A DNA stretch of 45,409 nucleotides from Mailhella massiliensis (lineage in GTDB: Bacteria > Desulfobacterota > Desulfovibrionia > Desulfovibrionales > Desulfovibrionaceae), in assembly GCF_900155525.1 (NCBI RefSeq), contig NZ_LT706952.1, positions 132,899 to 178,307 on the forward strand, written 5' to 3'. Below the pieces are notes generated by a model. The model was not told the origin of the DNA. It saw only the letters and a program-made list of their open reading frames with translations, and searched no databases. Shown here piece after piece: positions 25,316 through 33,170 of this stretch; within the stretch, counting starts at the first letter, position 1; the number at the start of each line of letters is the position of its first letter. A program made the position numbers and the translations under genes.

Positions 25316-25741
25316 ATGGTCATCGACGCAATTTCCAACGGCATCGTTCTCGACCATATCAAGGCGGGCCGCAGCATGGAGCTGTACCAGATTCTTCATC
25401 TGGACAAGCTTCAGTGCTCCGTGGCCGTTCTCAAGAACGTGACCAGCCGCAAGATGGGCCGCAAGGACATCATCAAGATCGACGAAATCATCGACCTCGA
25501 CTTTGCGGTGCTGGGCTATGTGGACCCGGGCATCACCGTGAGCATCGTGCGCGACGGCAGGCTCGACCGCAAGTTCAGCGTGGAACTTCCCGAACGGGTG
25601 GTGAACGTCATCCGCTGCAAGAACCCGCGCTGCATCACCTCCACGGAACAGGAACTGCCCCACATCTTCAAGCTCACCGACAGGGAAAACCGCGTCTACC
25701 GCTGCATCTACTGCGAAAGCAGGGCCAAGGGCGCAGACTAG
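25316..25741 (+). CDS. pyrI: aspartate carbamoyltransferase regulatory chain
   Basis: 141 residues. The N-terminal nucleotide-binding domain begins AISNGIVLDHIKAGRSMELYQIL; the C-terminal zinc domain has the four Cys ligands in IRCKNPRCIT and YRCIYCES. It gives ATP activation and CTP/UTP inhibition to PyrB. The ATG directly abuts the pyrB stop (TAAATG). Confidence 0.96.
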   Translation: MVIDAISNGIVLDHIKAGRSMELYQILHLDKLQCSVAVLKNVTSRKMGRKDIIKIDEIIDLDFAVLGYVDPGITVSIVRDGRLDRKFSVELPERVVNVIRCKNPRCITSTEQELPHIFKLTDRENRVYRCIYCESRAKGAD

Positions 25742-25824
25742 GTTTTTTGCAGGGCGCGCCTTTCCCGCATGAAGGAAGGGCCGCCCCGGCACGACAGGGC
25801 CCGCAGGGGCCCGGGAGCCGCAAC

Positions 25825-25854
25825 AAACGCCATGGAATTTCCATGGCGTTTTTT
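25825..25854 (+). terminator. intrinsic terminator of the pyrE-pyrB-pyrI unit
   Basis: AAACGCCATGG and CCATGGCGTTT form an 11-bp perfect stem with an AATTT loop, ending in six T. It lies 83 bp after pyrI. Confidence 0.92.
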
Positions 25855-25987
25855 CATGCCCTTGTTCCGGGCGTCCCGCAACGTGTCGTTATTGCCGGAA
25901 GGAAGCGTATCCGCGTGGTCTGGTGAGGAGGATGCTTTTTACCGGCGGATGTCGCCTCGTTCGCCGCGCTGTTCCGGTTTTTGCTTT

Positions 25988-26524
25988 TCAGGATGCCGGG
26001 AGGGAGACCGGCCGCCGGAGGGCGCGTCGTCCGTTTTCTCCGGCGGAAGGGCGGACATGGCGGGCGTAGGCGCGCATATCCAGCGCATAGAGCACGGCCT
26101 CCCTGCCGGGCAGCAGCAGGTAGAGCGTGTCCTCATTCTCATTGATGAAGGCATCGTCGATACCGGGAAAGTACGGGCCGCGGTACGGGCGGCAGGAAGC
26201 CTGAAGCCCGGCTTTCAGCTCGGCGTAAAGGCTCCGGCAATCGCCGTGGAAGGAAACGGCGTATTCCAGCAGCGCGCCGCCGGAAAAGCCGTAGAGGACG
26301 GAGGCGGGGCGCCCGTTCACCTGTTCCTGCGTGAGTACGGCGTACACGGAAAGGGGGAAGAGCAGGCTTCTGCTTTCTTCGCAGGCAACAAGGCGGGGGC
26401 GGCGCATGTCGAGCACCTCGCCCGGGGAAGCGCCCCAGGCGGGGAAGGGTTCCGCCGCGTCCAGGGGGGCGGCCGGCGCGGCATAAAGAAGCAGACACAG
26501 AAGCAGGGGGACTGCGGTGCGCAT
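25988..26524 (-). CDS. secreted protein of unknown function
   Basis: 178 residues with a signal peptide (MRTAVPLLLCLLLYAAPAAPLDA, cleavage about residue 23-24). The mature part starts EPFPAWGASPGEVLD, a W-G-x-S/T-x-x-E/D-V-L arrangement seen in some periplasmic proteins with tandem small domains. It continues with a beta-rich body containing two Cys (CEESRS and GDCRSLY) and a third (ASCRPYRG). YGFSGGALLEYAVSFHG and ENEDTLYLLLPGREAVLYALDM look like paired beta hairpins. No family is assigned with confidence. It stands alone between the pyr terminator and a recombinase region. Confidence 0.7.
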   Translation of the reverse strand: MRTAVPLLLCLLLYAAPAAPLDAAEPFPAWGASPGEVLDMRRPRLVACEESRSLLFPLSVYAVLTQEQVNGRPASVLYGFSGGALLEYAVSFHGDCRSLYAELKAGLQASCRPYRGPYFPGIDDAFINENEDTLYLLLPGREAVLYALDMRAYARHVRPSAGENGRRALRRPVSLPAS

Positions 26525-27096
26525 GGCTTTCTCCGTGAGGAAGAGATGGACGAACTTTCCGTGTCCTTCATGGGCAAGGCGGAGGCAGGCTCCTGCGCGG
26601 CCTTCGCCTTGCCTGAATGTCGGCGGGTCCTTCGGGAGACCGGCCGGGCGTGGAGAGCCGGGCAGAAAGAGGCCGGAGCGTGCGGGAAAAGGCCGGGTAC
26701 GGGACGTGCGTCACGCCTGTTCGAGCTGCATGACCGTGCAGGGAACGCAGGCGCGGAATCTGTATCCGTGCAGTATCTTCTCAAAAAATCCGTATCAGCG
26801 GCATGTTGTGCGGCGCATGGCGCGGAAAGGAAGACCCATGCGGAAGGATGAGATTTCTTTATGTGCGATGTCTTTGAGGTACAGACCCAAAGGGACGTTT
26901 TTCCTGAGCGTACATATTTTTTCTCCGGGTAAAAGGAACGGAGCGGGGAATCAAATGTACTTTTTCGAATGAGAAAAAATAGTTCGCGCACCGTGCCGGA
27001 GGGGTATTTTTTACTGGAATGATGAATGATTTTGCATTAGAATGAAAACCGTTGCGTTCCCGGAGGCCGAGGGACAAAAAAGTACACTTTTCCGTC
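26525..27096. other. AT-richer intergenic region with GTAC-containing repeats beside a serine recombinase
   Basis: 572 bp without a convincing gene. Three similar sites occur: CGTACATATTTTTTC (26909-26923), TGTACTTTTT (26956-26965) and, inverted, AAAAAGTACA (27077-27086). The last two flank a 111-bp AT-richer segment. They may be binding or crossover sites of the recombinase whose gene ends at 27097 (inference), or coincidental. Confidence 0.4.
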
Positions 27097-27699
27097 TCAG
27101 CGGAATTTCATTTCCCGCATGGCCCTGTACCGGAAGGAGGATTTCGCCATGCGGCAGGAGCGTGCGGCGTCGGCCAGGGTGATTTTTCCTTCTGTCCATA
27201 GCCGGAGCGCGGCCGGAAATTCTGCGGGGAGAGGTTTGGGCGGCCTTCCGAAACGGACGCCTTTTTTCCTGGCCGCGGCAATGCCTTCGGCCTGGCGTCT
27301 GCGTATGTTTTCCCTTTCGTTCTGGGCGGCGAAGGAAAGCACCTGAAGCACGAGATCGGCGATGAAGGTGCCGAGAAGGTCCTTGTCGCGCCGGGTGTCG
27401 AGCAGGGGCATGTCGAGTACCAGAATATCCACCTTTCTTTCTCTGGTGAGGATGCGCCACTGCCTCTGTATTTCCTCATAGTTGCGGCCCAGCCTGTCGA
27501 TGCTGGTCACGCATACGAGGTCTCCGGGCCTGAGTCGGCGGAGCATGGCCCGGTACTGCGGGCGGTGAAAGTCCTTGCCCGACATCTTGTCCATGTAGAT
27601 GCCGGTCATGGGCAGGGGGTACTGTTCCAGCGCCATAATCTGGCGGCGTTCGTTCTGTTCCGTGCTCGATATGCGGATGTATCCGTAGATGTTTCCCAT
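27097..27699 (-). CDS. serine recombinase (resolvase/invertase family)
   Basis: 200 residues. Catalytic domain: IYGYIRISSTEQNERRQ holds the nucleophile Ser (S11) and the following Arg; MSGKDFHRPQYRAMLRRLRPGDLVCVTSIDRLGRNYEEI is the conserved D-R-L-G-R block; helix E follows (FAAQNERENIRRRQAEGIAAARKKGVRFGRPPK). The C-terminal helix-turn-helix is short (ITLADAARSCRMAKSSFRY), as in Hin/Tn3 resolvases. AGGAG lies 8 bp upstream of ATG 27699. No transposase accompanies it, so it may be a stranded resolvase or a DNA invertase acting on the neighbouring repeats. Confidence 0.92.
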   Translation of the reverse strand: MGNIYGYIRISSTEQNERRQIMALEQYPLPMTGIYMDKMSGKDFHRPQYRAMLRRLRPGDLVCVTSIDRLGRNYEEIQRQWRILTRERKVDILVLDMPLLDTRRDKDLLGTFIADLVLQVLSFAAQNERENIRRRQAEGIAAARKKGVRFGRPPKPLPAEFPAALRLWTEGKITLADAARSCRMAKSSFRYRAMREMKFR

Positions 27700-28030
27700 G
27701 GTGTTTCGCTCCTGCGGGGGGAATGTGCCGGTGCGCCGGGCCCGTCGTCCGGGCGTTTCGGGGCCTCACGAGTCCTTCTGTCGCGTCTTTGGGGGCCGAC
27801 GGGAAGGAAAGGAGAAGATAACAGGCCGGAACCGTTTGGTAAAATAAGACTTTTCAGGAAAAAGCATCCGGCGGCGGGGCTTTTTTCCCGGCGCGGGCGC
27901 CGCAGGCGCGGCGCAGCGTTGCGCTTTTCGGGCATAAGGGTATATACCGGCCTTTCCGAAGGCGCTTTTTCCGCAGGGAAAGGGGATGTTCCCGGGGCCT
28001 TTTTTCCCTGCAGAACGCGCTTCCCGGCTC

Positions 28031-28059
28031 TTGACATTGCCTGCCGCACAAGGCATTCT
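28031..28059 (+). promoter_or_regulatory. predicted promoter of the YhcH-family gene
   Basis: TTGACA (28031-28036), 17-bp spacer, CATTCT (28054-28059). The consensus -35 is strong and the -10 weak. The rest of the 27700-28118 gap contains no gene I can support; an AT-richer patch near 27825-27860 may hold the start signals of the recombinase. Confidence 0.45.
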
Positions 28060-28118
28060 CGCCCATCGTCAAGCATGGTCGGATGATCCGGCGCATGTGT
28101 TTTGTGGAGTTTGCCCCG

Positions 28119-28616
28119 ATGATTATCGATACCTTCGAACGCGGCGCGCAGTACCCTCTCGGAGAGTGCTGGAGCGCCCTTTATCCCGAACTCATGGAGC
28201 TTGTCCGTCAGGGGGAAAACCTGCCGGACGGCCGTTACCTTCTGGCGGGCGGCCCGGAGAAGGGCGGCGTCGCGGCCAATGTGGAAAGCTACGAGCCGAG
28301 GGAGGAATCCCGGGCCCGCTACGAAAGCCATGATCGCATGGCCGACATACAGGCCGTGCTTTCGGGCGATGAGTTCATCAACGTGTTTTTTCTCCGCGGG
28401 GATGAAAAAGAAAGTATGCGTGACGAAGCGCGCGATCTCGCCTTCTATGAGGATAAGCCCGCGTGCGCGGCCCGCGCCCACCTCACGCCGGGCATGTTCG
28501 CCCTCGTCATGCCCGGGGAAGCCCACATGCCCTGTCTCAGAGCCGCTTCCGGCAGGGTGAAGAAGCTGGTGGTCAAGATACCGGCGGAGCTTCTGGCTGC
28601 TCCGCATTCTCTGTAA
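28119..28616 (+). CDS. YhcH/YjgK/YiaL family protein
   Basis: 165 residues from ATG 28119 (GTGGAG site); an ATG 36 bp upstream gives a longer, less likely form. Family features: MIIDTFERGAQYPLG at the start, GGVAANVESYEPREESRARYESHDRMADIQAVLSGDE in the middle, with the His and Glu residues of the cupin-like metal site, and LTPGMFALVMPGEAHMPCL near the end (the P-x-x-x-H-x-P motif), finishing VKKLVVKIP. Family members act on sugars or sugar acids in sialic acid and other carbohydrate catabolism. No sugar genes are adjacent here, so the substrate is unknown. Confidence 0.9.
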   Translation: MIIDTFERGAQYPLGECWSALYPELMELVRQGENLPDGRYLLAGGPEKGGVAANVESYEPREESRARYESHDRMADIQAVLSGDEFINVFFLRGDEKESMRDEARDLAFYEDKPACAARAHLTPGMFALVMPGEAHMPCLRAASGRVKKLVVKIPAELLAAPHSL

Positions 28617-28720
28617 CCGCGGTCCCGGGGAGGATCTCCCCAAATCCGTGCGCGCTCTGGGCGCGCCTTGCCTTACGCTCTTTTCCCGCCTGCGCGGGAG
28701 AGTTTTTCAGGAGCATAATT

Positions 28721-28942
28721 ATGGATGTGTTTGATCAGGCTACGGAACTGGAACGAATTGAACGTGAATCCGCACTGCGGCAGGCCGCCAATGTCGGCTA
28801 TCAGGAAGGCCCGGAGTGGATAGACGGCAAGCCCTGCTGCCGCGAATGCGGCGAACCCATTCCCGAGGCCCGGCTCAAGGCCATTCCCGGCGTGGGCCTG
28901 TGCCTCTCCTGCCAGGAGGAATGGGAGAAGGAACGCCAGTAA
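28721..28942 (+). CDS. TraR/DksA family C4 zinc-finger protein
   Basis: 73 residues from ATG 28721 with CAGGAG upstream. An N-terminal helix (DQATELERIERESALRQA) leads to a single C4 zinc finger: CRECGEPIPEARLKAIPG, then CLSCQ (C40, C43, C61, C64). This is the short TraR type, without the long DksA coiled coil, that binds the RNA polymerase secondary channel to alter promoter choice. Such genes are common in prophages and plasmids but also exist as stand-alone chromosomal genes. It is followed by a strong terminator and IS copy 1. Confidence 0.9.
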   Translation: MDVFDQATELERIERESALRQAANVGYQEGPEWIDGKPCCRECGEPIPEARLKAIPGVGLCLSCQEEWEKERQ

Positions 28943-28966
28943 CGGAGCGTTTATTCAGAAATGACG

Positions 28967-29001
28967 AAGGCCGTCGCGCATGGCGCGGCGGCCTTTCTTT
29001 T
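28967..29001 (+). terminator. terminator of the TraR/DksA-like gene, at the IS200 left edge
   Basis: AAGGCCGTCGCGC and GCGCGGCGGCCTT form a 13-bp stem (one T-G pair) around ATG, then TTCTTTT. IS copy 1 begins within or right after the last T-run. Confidence 0.85.
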
Positions 29002-29068
29002 AAGACTGAAAACTCCCCGCTATGCGGGGAGTTCCAAAAAGGCGAAGCCTTTACATAAGTTAAAAAAG

Positions 29069-29126
29069 GGGTTCCTTTGTGAGATAACCAGTTGTCTCGA
29101 CTCGAAATCTATACACAAAGGAACCC
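29069..29126 (+). promoter_or_regulatory. ribosome-site sequestering stem in tnpA leader, copy 1
   Basis: GGGTTCCTTTGTG (29069-29081) is exactly complementary to CACAAAGGAACCC (29114-29126), which contains the AAAGGAA ribosome site of tnpA. Such a leader stem is known to repress translation in IS200. Confidence 0.75.
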
Positions 29127-29130
29127 AATA

Positions 29131-29592
29131 ATGAATGACCAGAGTTTAAACCATACCCGTTGGAACTGCAAGTATCACATCGTTTTCGCTCCGAAATTCA
29201 GACGCAAGCTGGTATACGGAAGGTATCGCAGAACGATCGGCGAAATTCTGAGAAAACTGTGTGAATACAAAGGAATAGAGATAGTGGAAGCAAATGCGTG
29301 TGTGGACCATATTCATATGTGCGTCAAGATTCCGCCCAAGTATAGCGTGGCGCAGATCATGGGGTATTTGAAAGGGAAGAGTTCTCTGATGATATTCGAG
29401 AGTTTTCCGCATCTGCGCTACAAGTTCGGCAATCGCCATTTCTGGTGTACCGGTTATTTTGTCAGCACGGTGGGAGTAAATGAGGCGACCATCATCAAAT
29501 ATGTGAGGGAGCAGGAAGAACGAGACAAAATAACAGACCAGTATAGCCTGGTAGAACGGCCCGTCAGCTCGTTTACGAGCAGCAGGAAATAA
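29131..29592 (+). CDS. tnpA: IS200/IS605 family transposase TnpA, copy 1
   Basis: 153-residue HUH/Y1 transposase that moves the element as single-stranded circles. The fold begins HTRWNCKYHIVFAPKFRRK. The HUH metal motif is ACVDHIHMCVKIPPKYS, and YFVSTVGVNEATIIKYVREQE carries the nucleophilic Tyr helix. Start ATG 29131 is 8 bp behind AAAGGAA; an upstream ATG in the same frame lies inside the leader stem. Identical to copy 2 except for His in place of Tyr in GNRHFWCTG. Confidence 0.95.
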   Translation: MNDQSLNHTRWNCKYHIVFAPKFRRKLVYGRYRRTIGEILRKLCEYKGIEIVEANACVDHIHMCVKIPPKYSVAQIMGYLKGKSSLMIFESFPHLRYKFGNRHFWCTGYFVSTVGVNEATIIKYVREQEERDKITDQYSLVERPVSSFTSSRK

Positions 29593-29728
29593 CTCTTCGG
29601 CAAGAGTCGAGACAGAGCCCTCTTAAGAGGGCAGCCGGGTAACAGACCCTTATAGGGTCAAATCAAACCGCCCCTTGAAGGGGCGGTCCTGACTCGTATC
29701 TTCAGGCGTTCTGGAGCCGGAATCTTCC

Positions 29729-30667
29729 TCAGGCTTTCAGCCAGAGCCGTGCCCGGCGCGCGGCTTCCTCATCCAGCGCGTCCAGCCACGGCGGCAGGCA
29801 GAAGGCATCCGCTTCCGGCAGAATGAGGCGGCCGTGATGGAGGAAGAAGCGTTCCTCCCCCTCCGGGACAGTCTTTGCGCCGTAGCGGCCGTCTCCCGCG
29901 AGGGGGAAGCCGCAAAAGGCGCAGTGGGCGCGTATCTGATGCCGCGCGCCTTTTAAAATGACGCATCCGGCAAGGGTGATGCTTTCCGGCGCGCTGCCGG
30001 ATGCGGGCAGCCCCAGCGCGGCAAGAACAGGCGCGGCCTCCATGACGGCAAGGGGCGTGATGTGCGTGTGGCGGCGCGCGTCGGGGTGGCGTTCGAGTTC
30101 CACGAGCACGCGGCTGCGGTTTTTCAGAAGGAGCCTGCGGTCGGCCAGCACGGGGCGGGGCATGTTCCCTTCCAGCAGGGCAAGGTAGCGCTTCTGCGTC
30201 AACCCCGCATCCTGCGCGGCCCGGTACGCCTCTTCCCCCGCAGGGGAGAGCGCCGCGGCCGTAATGCCGGAGGTGGCGAAGTCCAGCCGGTTCAGAAGGC
30301 GGGCCCGGCAGCCGAGCATAGCCTCAAGCGCGGCCTCCAGGCTTTCCCCGGGCTTGCCTGCCAGAGATTCGGTGTGCATGGCCGCAGGTTTGTACAGAAA
30401 GGCCAGGTGCTTCGTGCGCGCCACAAGGCGGGGCGCGTCGGCGCGGGGGAGGGCCTCTTTTTCCCCGTCAGGGGCTTCTTTACAAAGAGCGAGGCTGTCG
30501 CCTGCGCGCACCTTGTACGAGGCTGCGGCCTCCCTGCTGTTCACAAGGACAAGGTGCATCTCGCAGAGCCTGCGGCGGCCGCGAAGCCCCATGTCCGGCG
30601 TCAGACGGGCGAGAGCGCGGTCGAGCCTTGCGCCGTCGTCTTCTTCGGGAACGAGTATGGTTTTCAT
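29729..30667 (-). CDS. RluA-family pseudouridine synthase
   Basis: 312 residues from ATG 30667. This start overlaps the truA stop in an ATGA, favoured over an ATG 9 bp upstream. An S4-like N-terminal part (GARLDRALARLTPDMGLRGRRRLCEMHLVLVNSREA) precedes the catalytic domain. The catalytic Asp is in LLNRLDFATSGITAAA, the family's R-L-D-x-x-T-S-G motif. Other conserved parts: FLYKPAAMHTES, QKRYLALLEG, GARHQIRAHCAFCGFPLAGDGRYGA. It isomerises uridines in rRNA or tRNA; the exact target is not deducible. It is the last gene of murI-truA-rluA. Confidence 0.9.
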   Translation of the reverse strand: MKTILVPEEDDGARLDRALARLTPDMGLRGRRRLCEMHLVLVNSREAAASYKVRAGDSLALCKEAPDGEKEALPRADAPRLVARTKHLAFLYKPAAMHTESLAGKPGESLEAALEAMLGCRARLLNRLDFATSGITAAALSPAGEEAYRAAQDAGLTQKRYLALLEGNMPRPVLADRRLLLKNRSRVLVELERHPDARRHTHITPLAVMEAAPVLAALGLPASGSAPESITLAGCVILKGARHQIRAHCAFCGFPLAGDGRYGAKTVPEGEERFFLHHGRLILPEADAFCLPPWLDALDEEAARRARLWLKA

Positions 30668-31476
30668 GCTTCCCATCCTTCGGGCATGGGTTCTCCCTCA
30701 TACCATATCCGCGTCATGGTCAGGCCCTGAGGCGGAGCGGTGAAGGGGGCGAGCCGCCGGTTTTTTGATTCCAGAAGTTCGGGAATGCGCTCAGGCTCGA
30801 ATCTGCCGCGGCCGCAGGCCACCATGAGCCCCACGAGGTTGCGCACCATCTGTTTGAGGAATCCGTTGCCCTCGAAGCGCACGTCGATGTTCAGGCAGTT
30901 TTCGGGCAGGGCCGCATACGGCGTGCGCGCGGGCGTGCGCCGTATGGAGTAGAGGGTACGCACCGTGCTCTTGTGCGGGGTGCCCGCATTCTGCAGGGCC
31001 GCAAAGTCGTGTTCCCCCACAAGGTAGGGAACGGCCGCGTCGAAGCGGTCGATGTCGAAGGGGCCGCAGGCCCACACGAAGGGGTAGAGCTTCGGCGGCG
31101 TGCAGATGTGGTCGAGCCACAGCGAATAGGTGTATATCTTGCGCTTCACGCTGAAGCAGGCGTCGAAGTCGTCCGGCACGAGGCATGCGTCCATGACGCG
31201 GATGTCGCGGGGCAGGAGCGTGTTCAGCGCGAGCTTCCAGCGCACATGGGTCCGTTCCTCGGGAATGTCGCAGTGGGCCACCTGCGCGTCGGCGTGAACG
31301 CCCGCGTCGGTGCGGCCCGCAGCCTGCACATGGGTGGGCCTGCCCGCCACCTGGGAAACGGCCTTTTCCACAAAGGCCTGTACGGTGGGCGGGTCTTCTC
31401 TGTCCTTCCAGGCCTGTATCTGCCAGCCGTGATAATGCGTGCCCACATAGGCAAGGGTAAGCTTGAGGCGCGGCAT
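30664..31476 (-). CDS. truA: tRNA pseudouridine(38-40) synthase
   Basis: 270 residues, normal size. The catalytic D57 lies in QAAGRTDAGVHADAQVAH. The N-terminal LKLTLAYVGTHYHGWQIQ and the later RFEGNGFLKQMVRNLVGLMVACGRGR are diagnostic. It modifies the anticodon arm of many tRNAs. It overlaps murI by 1 bp and the RluA gene by 4 bp, so translation is coupled across the three genes. Confidence 0.96.
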   Translation of the reverse strand: MPRLKLTLAYVGTHYHGWQIQAWKDREDPPTVQAFVEKAVSQVAGRPTHVQAAGRTDAGVHADAQVAHCDIPEERTHVRWKLALNTLLPRDIRVMDACLVPDDFDACFSVKRKIYTYSLWLDHICTPPKLYPFVWACGPFDIDRFDAAVPYLVGEHDFAALQNAGTPHKSTVRTLYSIRRTPARTPYAALPENCLNIDVRFEGNGFLKQMVRNLVGLMVACGRGRFEPERIPELLESKNRRLAPFTAPPQGLTMTRIWYEGEPMPEGWEA

Positions 31477-32387
31477 CAGAGTTCCACCAGTTCCACGGTA
31501 CAGGGTGCAATGGGAATGCCCAGGAAAAGTTCGCCCATGCGGGTGAAGCGGGGCACGTCGTCCGTGGTGAGAAAGCGCACGGAGCCGGGGCAGAGCGGCA
31601 TGCCCACGTTGGGGCCGGAACCGCGCGCAAGGTGCTTTTTCTGCAGCAGGGCGCGCACTTCGCGAGCGGTGTTGCTTGCGGAATCCACAATGGTCACGCC
31701 TTCTCCCGCAGCGCGGGCGATGGCGTTTCTGAGCAGGGGGAAGTGGGTGCAGGCCAGCACGAGGGTGTCGGGCACTTCCAGCCCCTGTTCCCGCGGATTG
31801 CGGAAAATGGGGTCGAGGTAGCGGGCGGCCAGCGCTTCGGCCAGCGGCCCTTCCAGCAGGCCGTCTTCCGCCATGGAAACAAAGAGCGGGCAGGCCTTGG
31901 CGGAAATGCGCGCGTCAGGCATGCGGCGCAGTATGGCTTCCTCGTAGGCGCGGCCGCGTATGGTTCCGCTTGTGGCGATGACGGCGATGTAGCCGCTTCT
32001 GGTGGCCCGGCAGGCGGCTTCGGCCCCGGGTTCCACCACGCCCACCACGTCCATGCCGGGGCAGGCGGCCTGAAGCTGGGGGAGCGCGGCCGCCGTGGCG
32101 GTGTTGCAGGCCACCACAAGGAGCTTGATGCCCCTTTCCACCAGTTTCGCGGCGGCTTCAAGGCAGTATTTCCGCACGGTTTCCACGCCCTTGGTGCCGT
32201 AGGGCATGCGGGCCGTATCGCCCAGATAGAGAAAGGACTCGTTGGGAAGCTGTTCCCTCATGGCGCGCAGCACCGTCATGCCGCCCACGCCGGAATCGAA
32301 AAGGCCTATGGGCAGCTCGCGCTGGGGGGAGAGGCTTGAGGATATGCCCTGAGTGGTGATCATACGCCCTCGCATGGTTGTTTTCAT
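31476..32387 (-). CDS. murI: glutamate racemase
   Basis: Supplies D-glutamate for peptidoglycan. About 303 residues if it starts at ATG 32387 (GAAGG site); GTG 32402 and two ATGs slightly downstream are also possible, and homology begins only at ELPIGLFDSGVGGMTVLRAM. Catalytic cysteines are in LLVVACNTATAAAL and TLVLACTHFPLL, with LYLGDTARMPYGTKG as substrate loop. The C-terminus extends about 30 residues beyond the usual end (VGMPLCPGSVRFLTTDDVPRF..), a piece resembling the tail seen in some related anaerobes. It is the first gene of the minus-strand trio. Confidence 0.94.
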   Translation of the reverse strand: MKTTMRGRMITTQGISSSLSPQRELPIGLFDSGVGGMTVLRAMREQLPNESFLYLGDTARMPYGTKGVETVRKYCLEAAAKLVERGIKLLVVACNTATAAALPQLQAACPGMDVVGVVEPGAEAACRATRSGYIAVIATSGTIRGRAYEEAILRRMPDARISAKACPLFVSMAEDGLLEGPLAEALAARYLDPIFRNPREQGLEVPDTLVLACTHFPLLRNAIARAAGEGVTIVDSASNTAREVRALLQKKHLARGSGPNVGMPLCPGSVRFLTTDDVPRFTRMGELFLGIPIAPCTVELVEL

Positions 32388-32507
32388 CGGGCCTTCGCCC
32401 ACACCGTTCCTAGCGCGCCTTGAACGGAAAGGTCAATGGCGCGCCCTCCGGCAGGCGGGAGAGGGCGAAGATTTTGTTTTCCGGCAGCTTTTTGTGCCGC
32501 ATCCGTC

Positions 32508-32540
32508 TTGACAAGAAAACTGAACTGTAACAAACACAGT
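32508..32540 (+). promoter_or_regulatory. candidate promoter with dyad upstream of a small gene
   Basis: TTGACA (32508-32513) is followed by a dyad ACTGT-N7-ACAGT (32524-32540) where the -10 should be; no good -10 hexamer is seen. The dyad resembles a regulator half-site pair (LexA-like in outline but with N7, not N8). Confidence 0.35.
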
Positions 32541-32622
32541 ACAAGGAACGCCCGCCCCTGCGGCGGCTTTCCGCTGACCCCTTGCGGGCCAACGATTTCA
32601 CGATGTTTTGAGGGCTTTTTGC

Positions 32623-32871
32623 ATGAGTTCCGCTCCGCTCACACTCAGAGGTACAGTTTCCCCCCTTGAAGGCGGCCCCTGCCGCGTAGCGCTTCTTGAC
32701 GGCGAAGAACAGGAATGGCCCATTTTTCCGCGCGGCGCCGGCGCGGATCTGGCCGAAATGGTCGGTTCCCCCGTGGAACTTCTGTGCAAGGTCATGGAAG
32801 AAGGCCAGCGCCAGATTTATGTGCGCTCCTATAAATTCCTTGATGAAGCCGACAACGAGCCCTGGCTCTGA
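32623..32871 (+). CDS. small conserved-looking protein of unknown function
   Basis: 82 residues from ATG 32623 with GAGGG 8 bp upstream (an ATG 15 bp earlier is possible). The sequence LRGTVSPLEGGPCRVALLDGEEQEWPIFPRGAG is a likely small beta-barrel, then LAEMVGSPVELLCKVMEEGQRQIYVRSYKFLDE. The composition is that of a real cytosolic protein. Family not recognised. It lies upstream of aroD in the same direction, and a hairpin at 32919-32940 separates them. Confidence 0.7.
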   Translation: MSSAPLTLRGTVSPLEGGPCRVALLDGEEQEWPIFPRGAGADLAEMVGSPVELLCKVMEEGQRQIYVRSYKFLDEADNEPWL

Positions 32872-33170
32872 GTCTCCCTGCGGCCGGAAGGCCTGAAAAC
32901 GCCCTTGCGTCTGCGGTTCCGGCGCTGTTTTCCGCGCCGGATTTCGTCATGCGTCCTCTGCCCGGAAGCGGCGGGGGCGCGGCCGATGCGGCGCAGGCAG
33001 GGGCTTTTTCCGCAGAGCTTTGCTGCGGGCGCGCGATTTTTTCCGGCGGCGTCCCGTTTTCGCTGCCGGAAGAGGCGCGCGTCCGGCTCGGTTTTTTGCG
33101 CGCTTTTTCCGTGCGTCTTCCGGCAGGGCGCACGGCGCCTGTTGTCTGCCGTTTTTTCAGGATGTTTTCC

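Larger units (their letters stand above)
28998..29695 (+). mobile_element. IS200/IS605-family element, copy 1
   Basis: 698 bp shared, with only two noticed substitutions, with 38793-39490. The shared block starts TTTTAAGACTG and ends CCTGACTC, with different flanks. It has no long terminal inverted repeats and encodes only a Y1 transposase (no tnpB), so it belongs to the IS200 group. Subterminal hairpins are present at both ends: left AACTCCCCGC-TAT-GCGGGGAGTT (29011-29033) and AAAGGC-GAA-GCCTTT (29038-29052). On the right are four consecutive hairpins, 29592-29607, 29617-29632, 29645-29659 and 29667-29687. Exact cleavage points cannot be fixed without an empty site. Confidence 0.9.

Noticed and set aside
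26711-26800. A short minus-strand frame ending CVPCTVMQLEQA looked protein-like
   Set aside because: An in-frame stop lies just upstream and there is no start codon; too short to support, at most a remnant.
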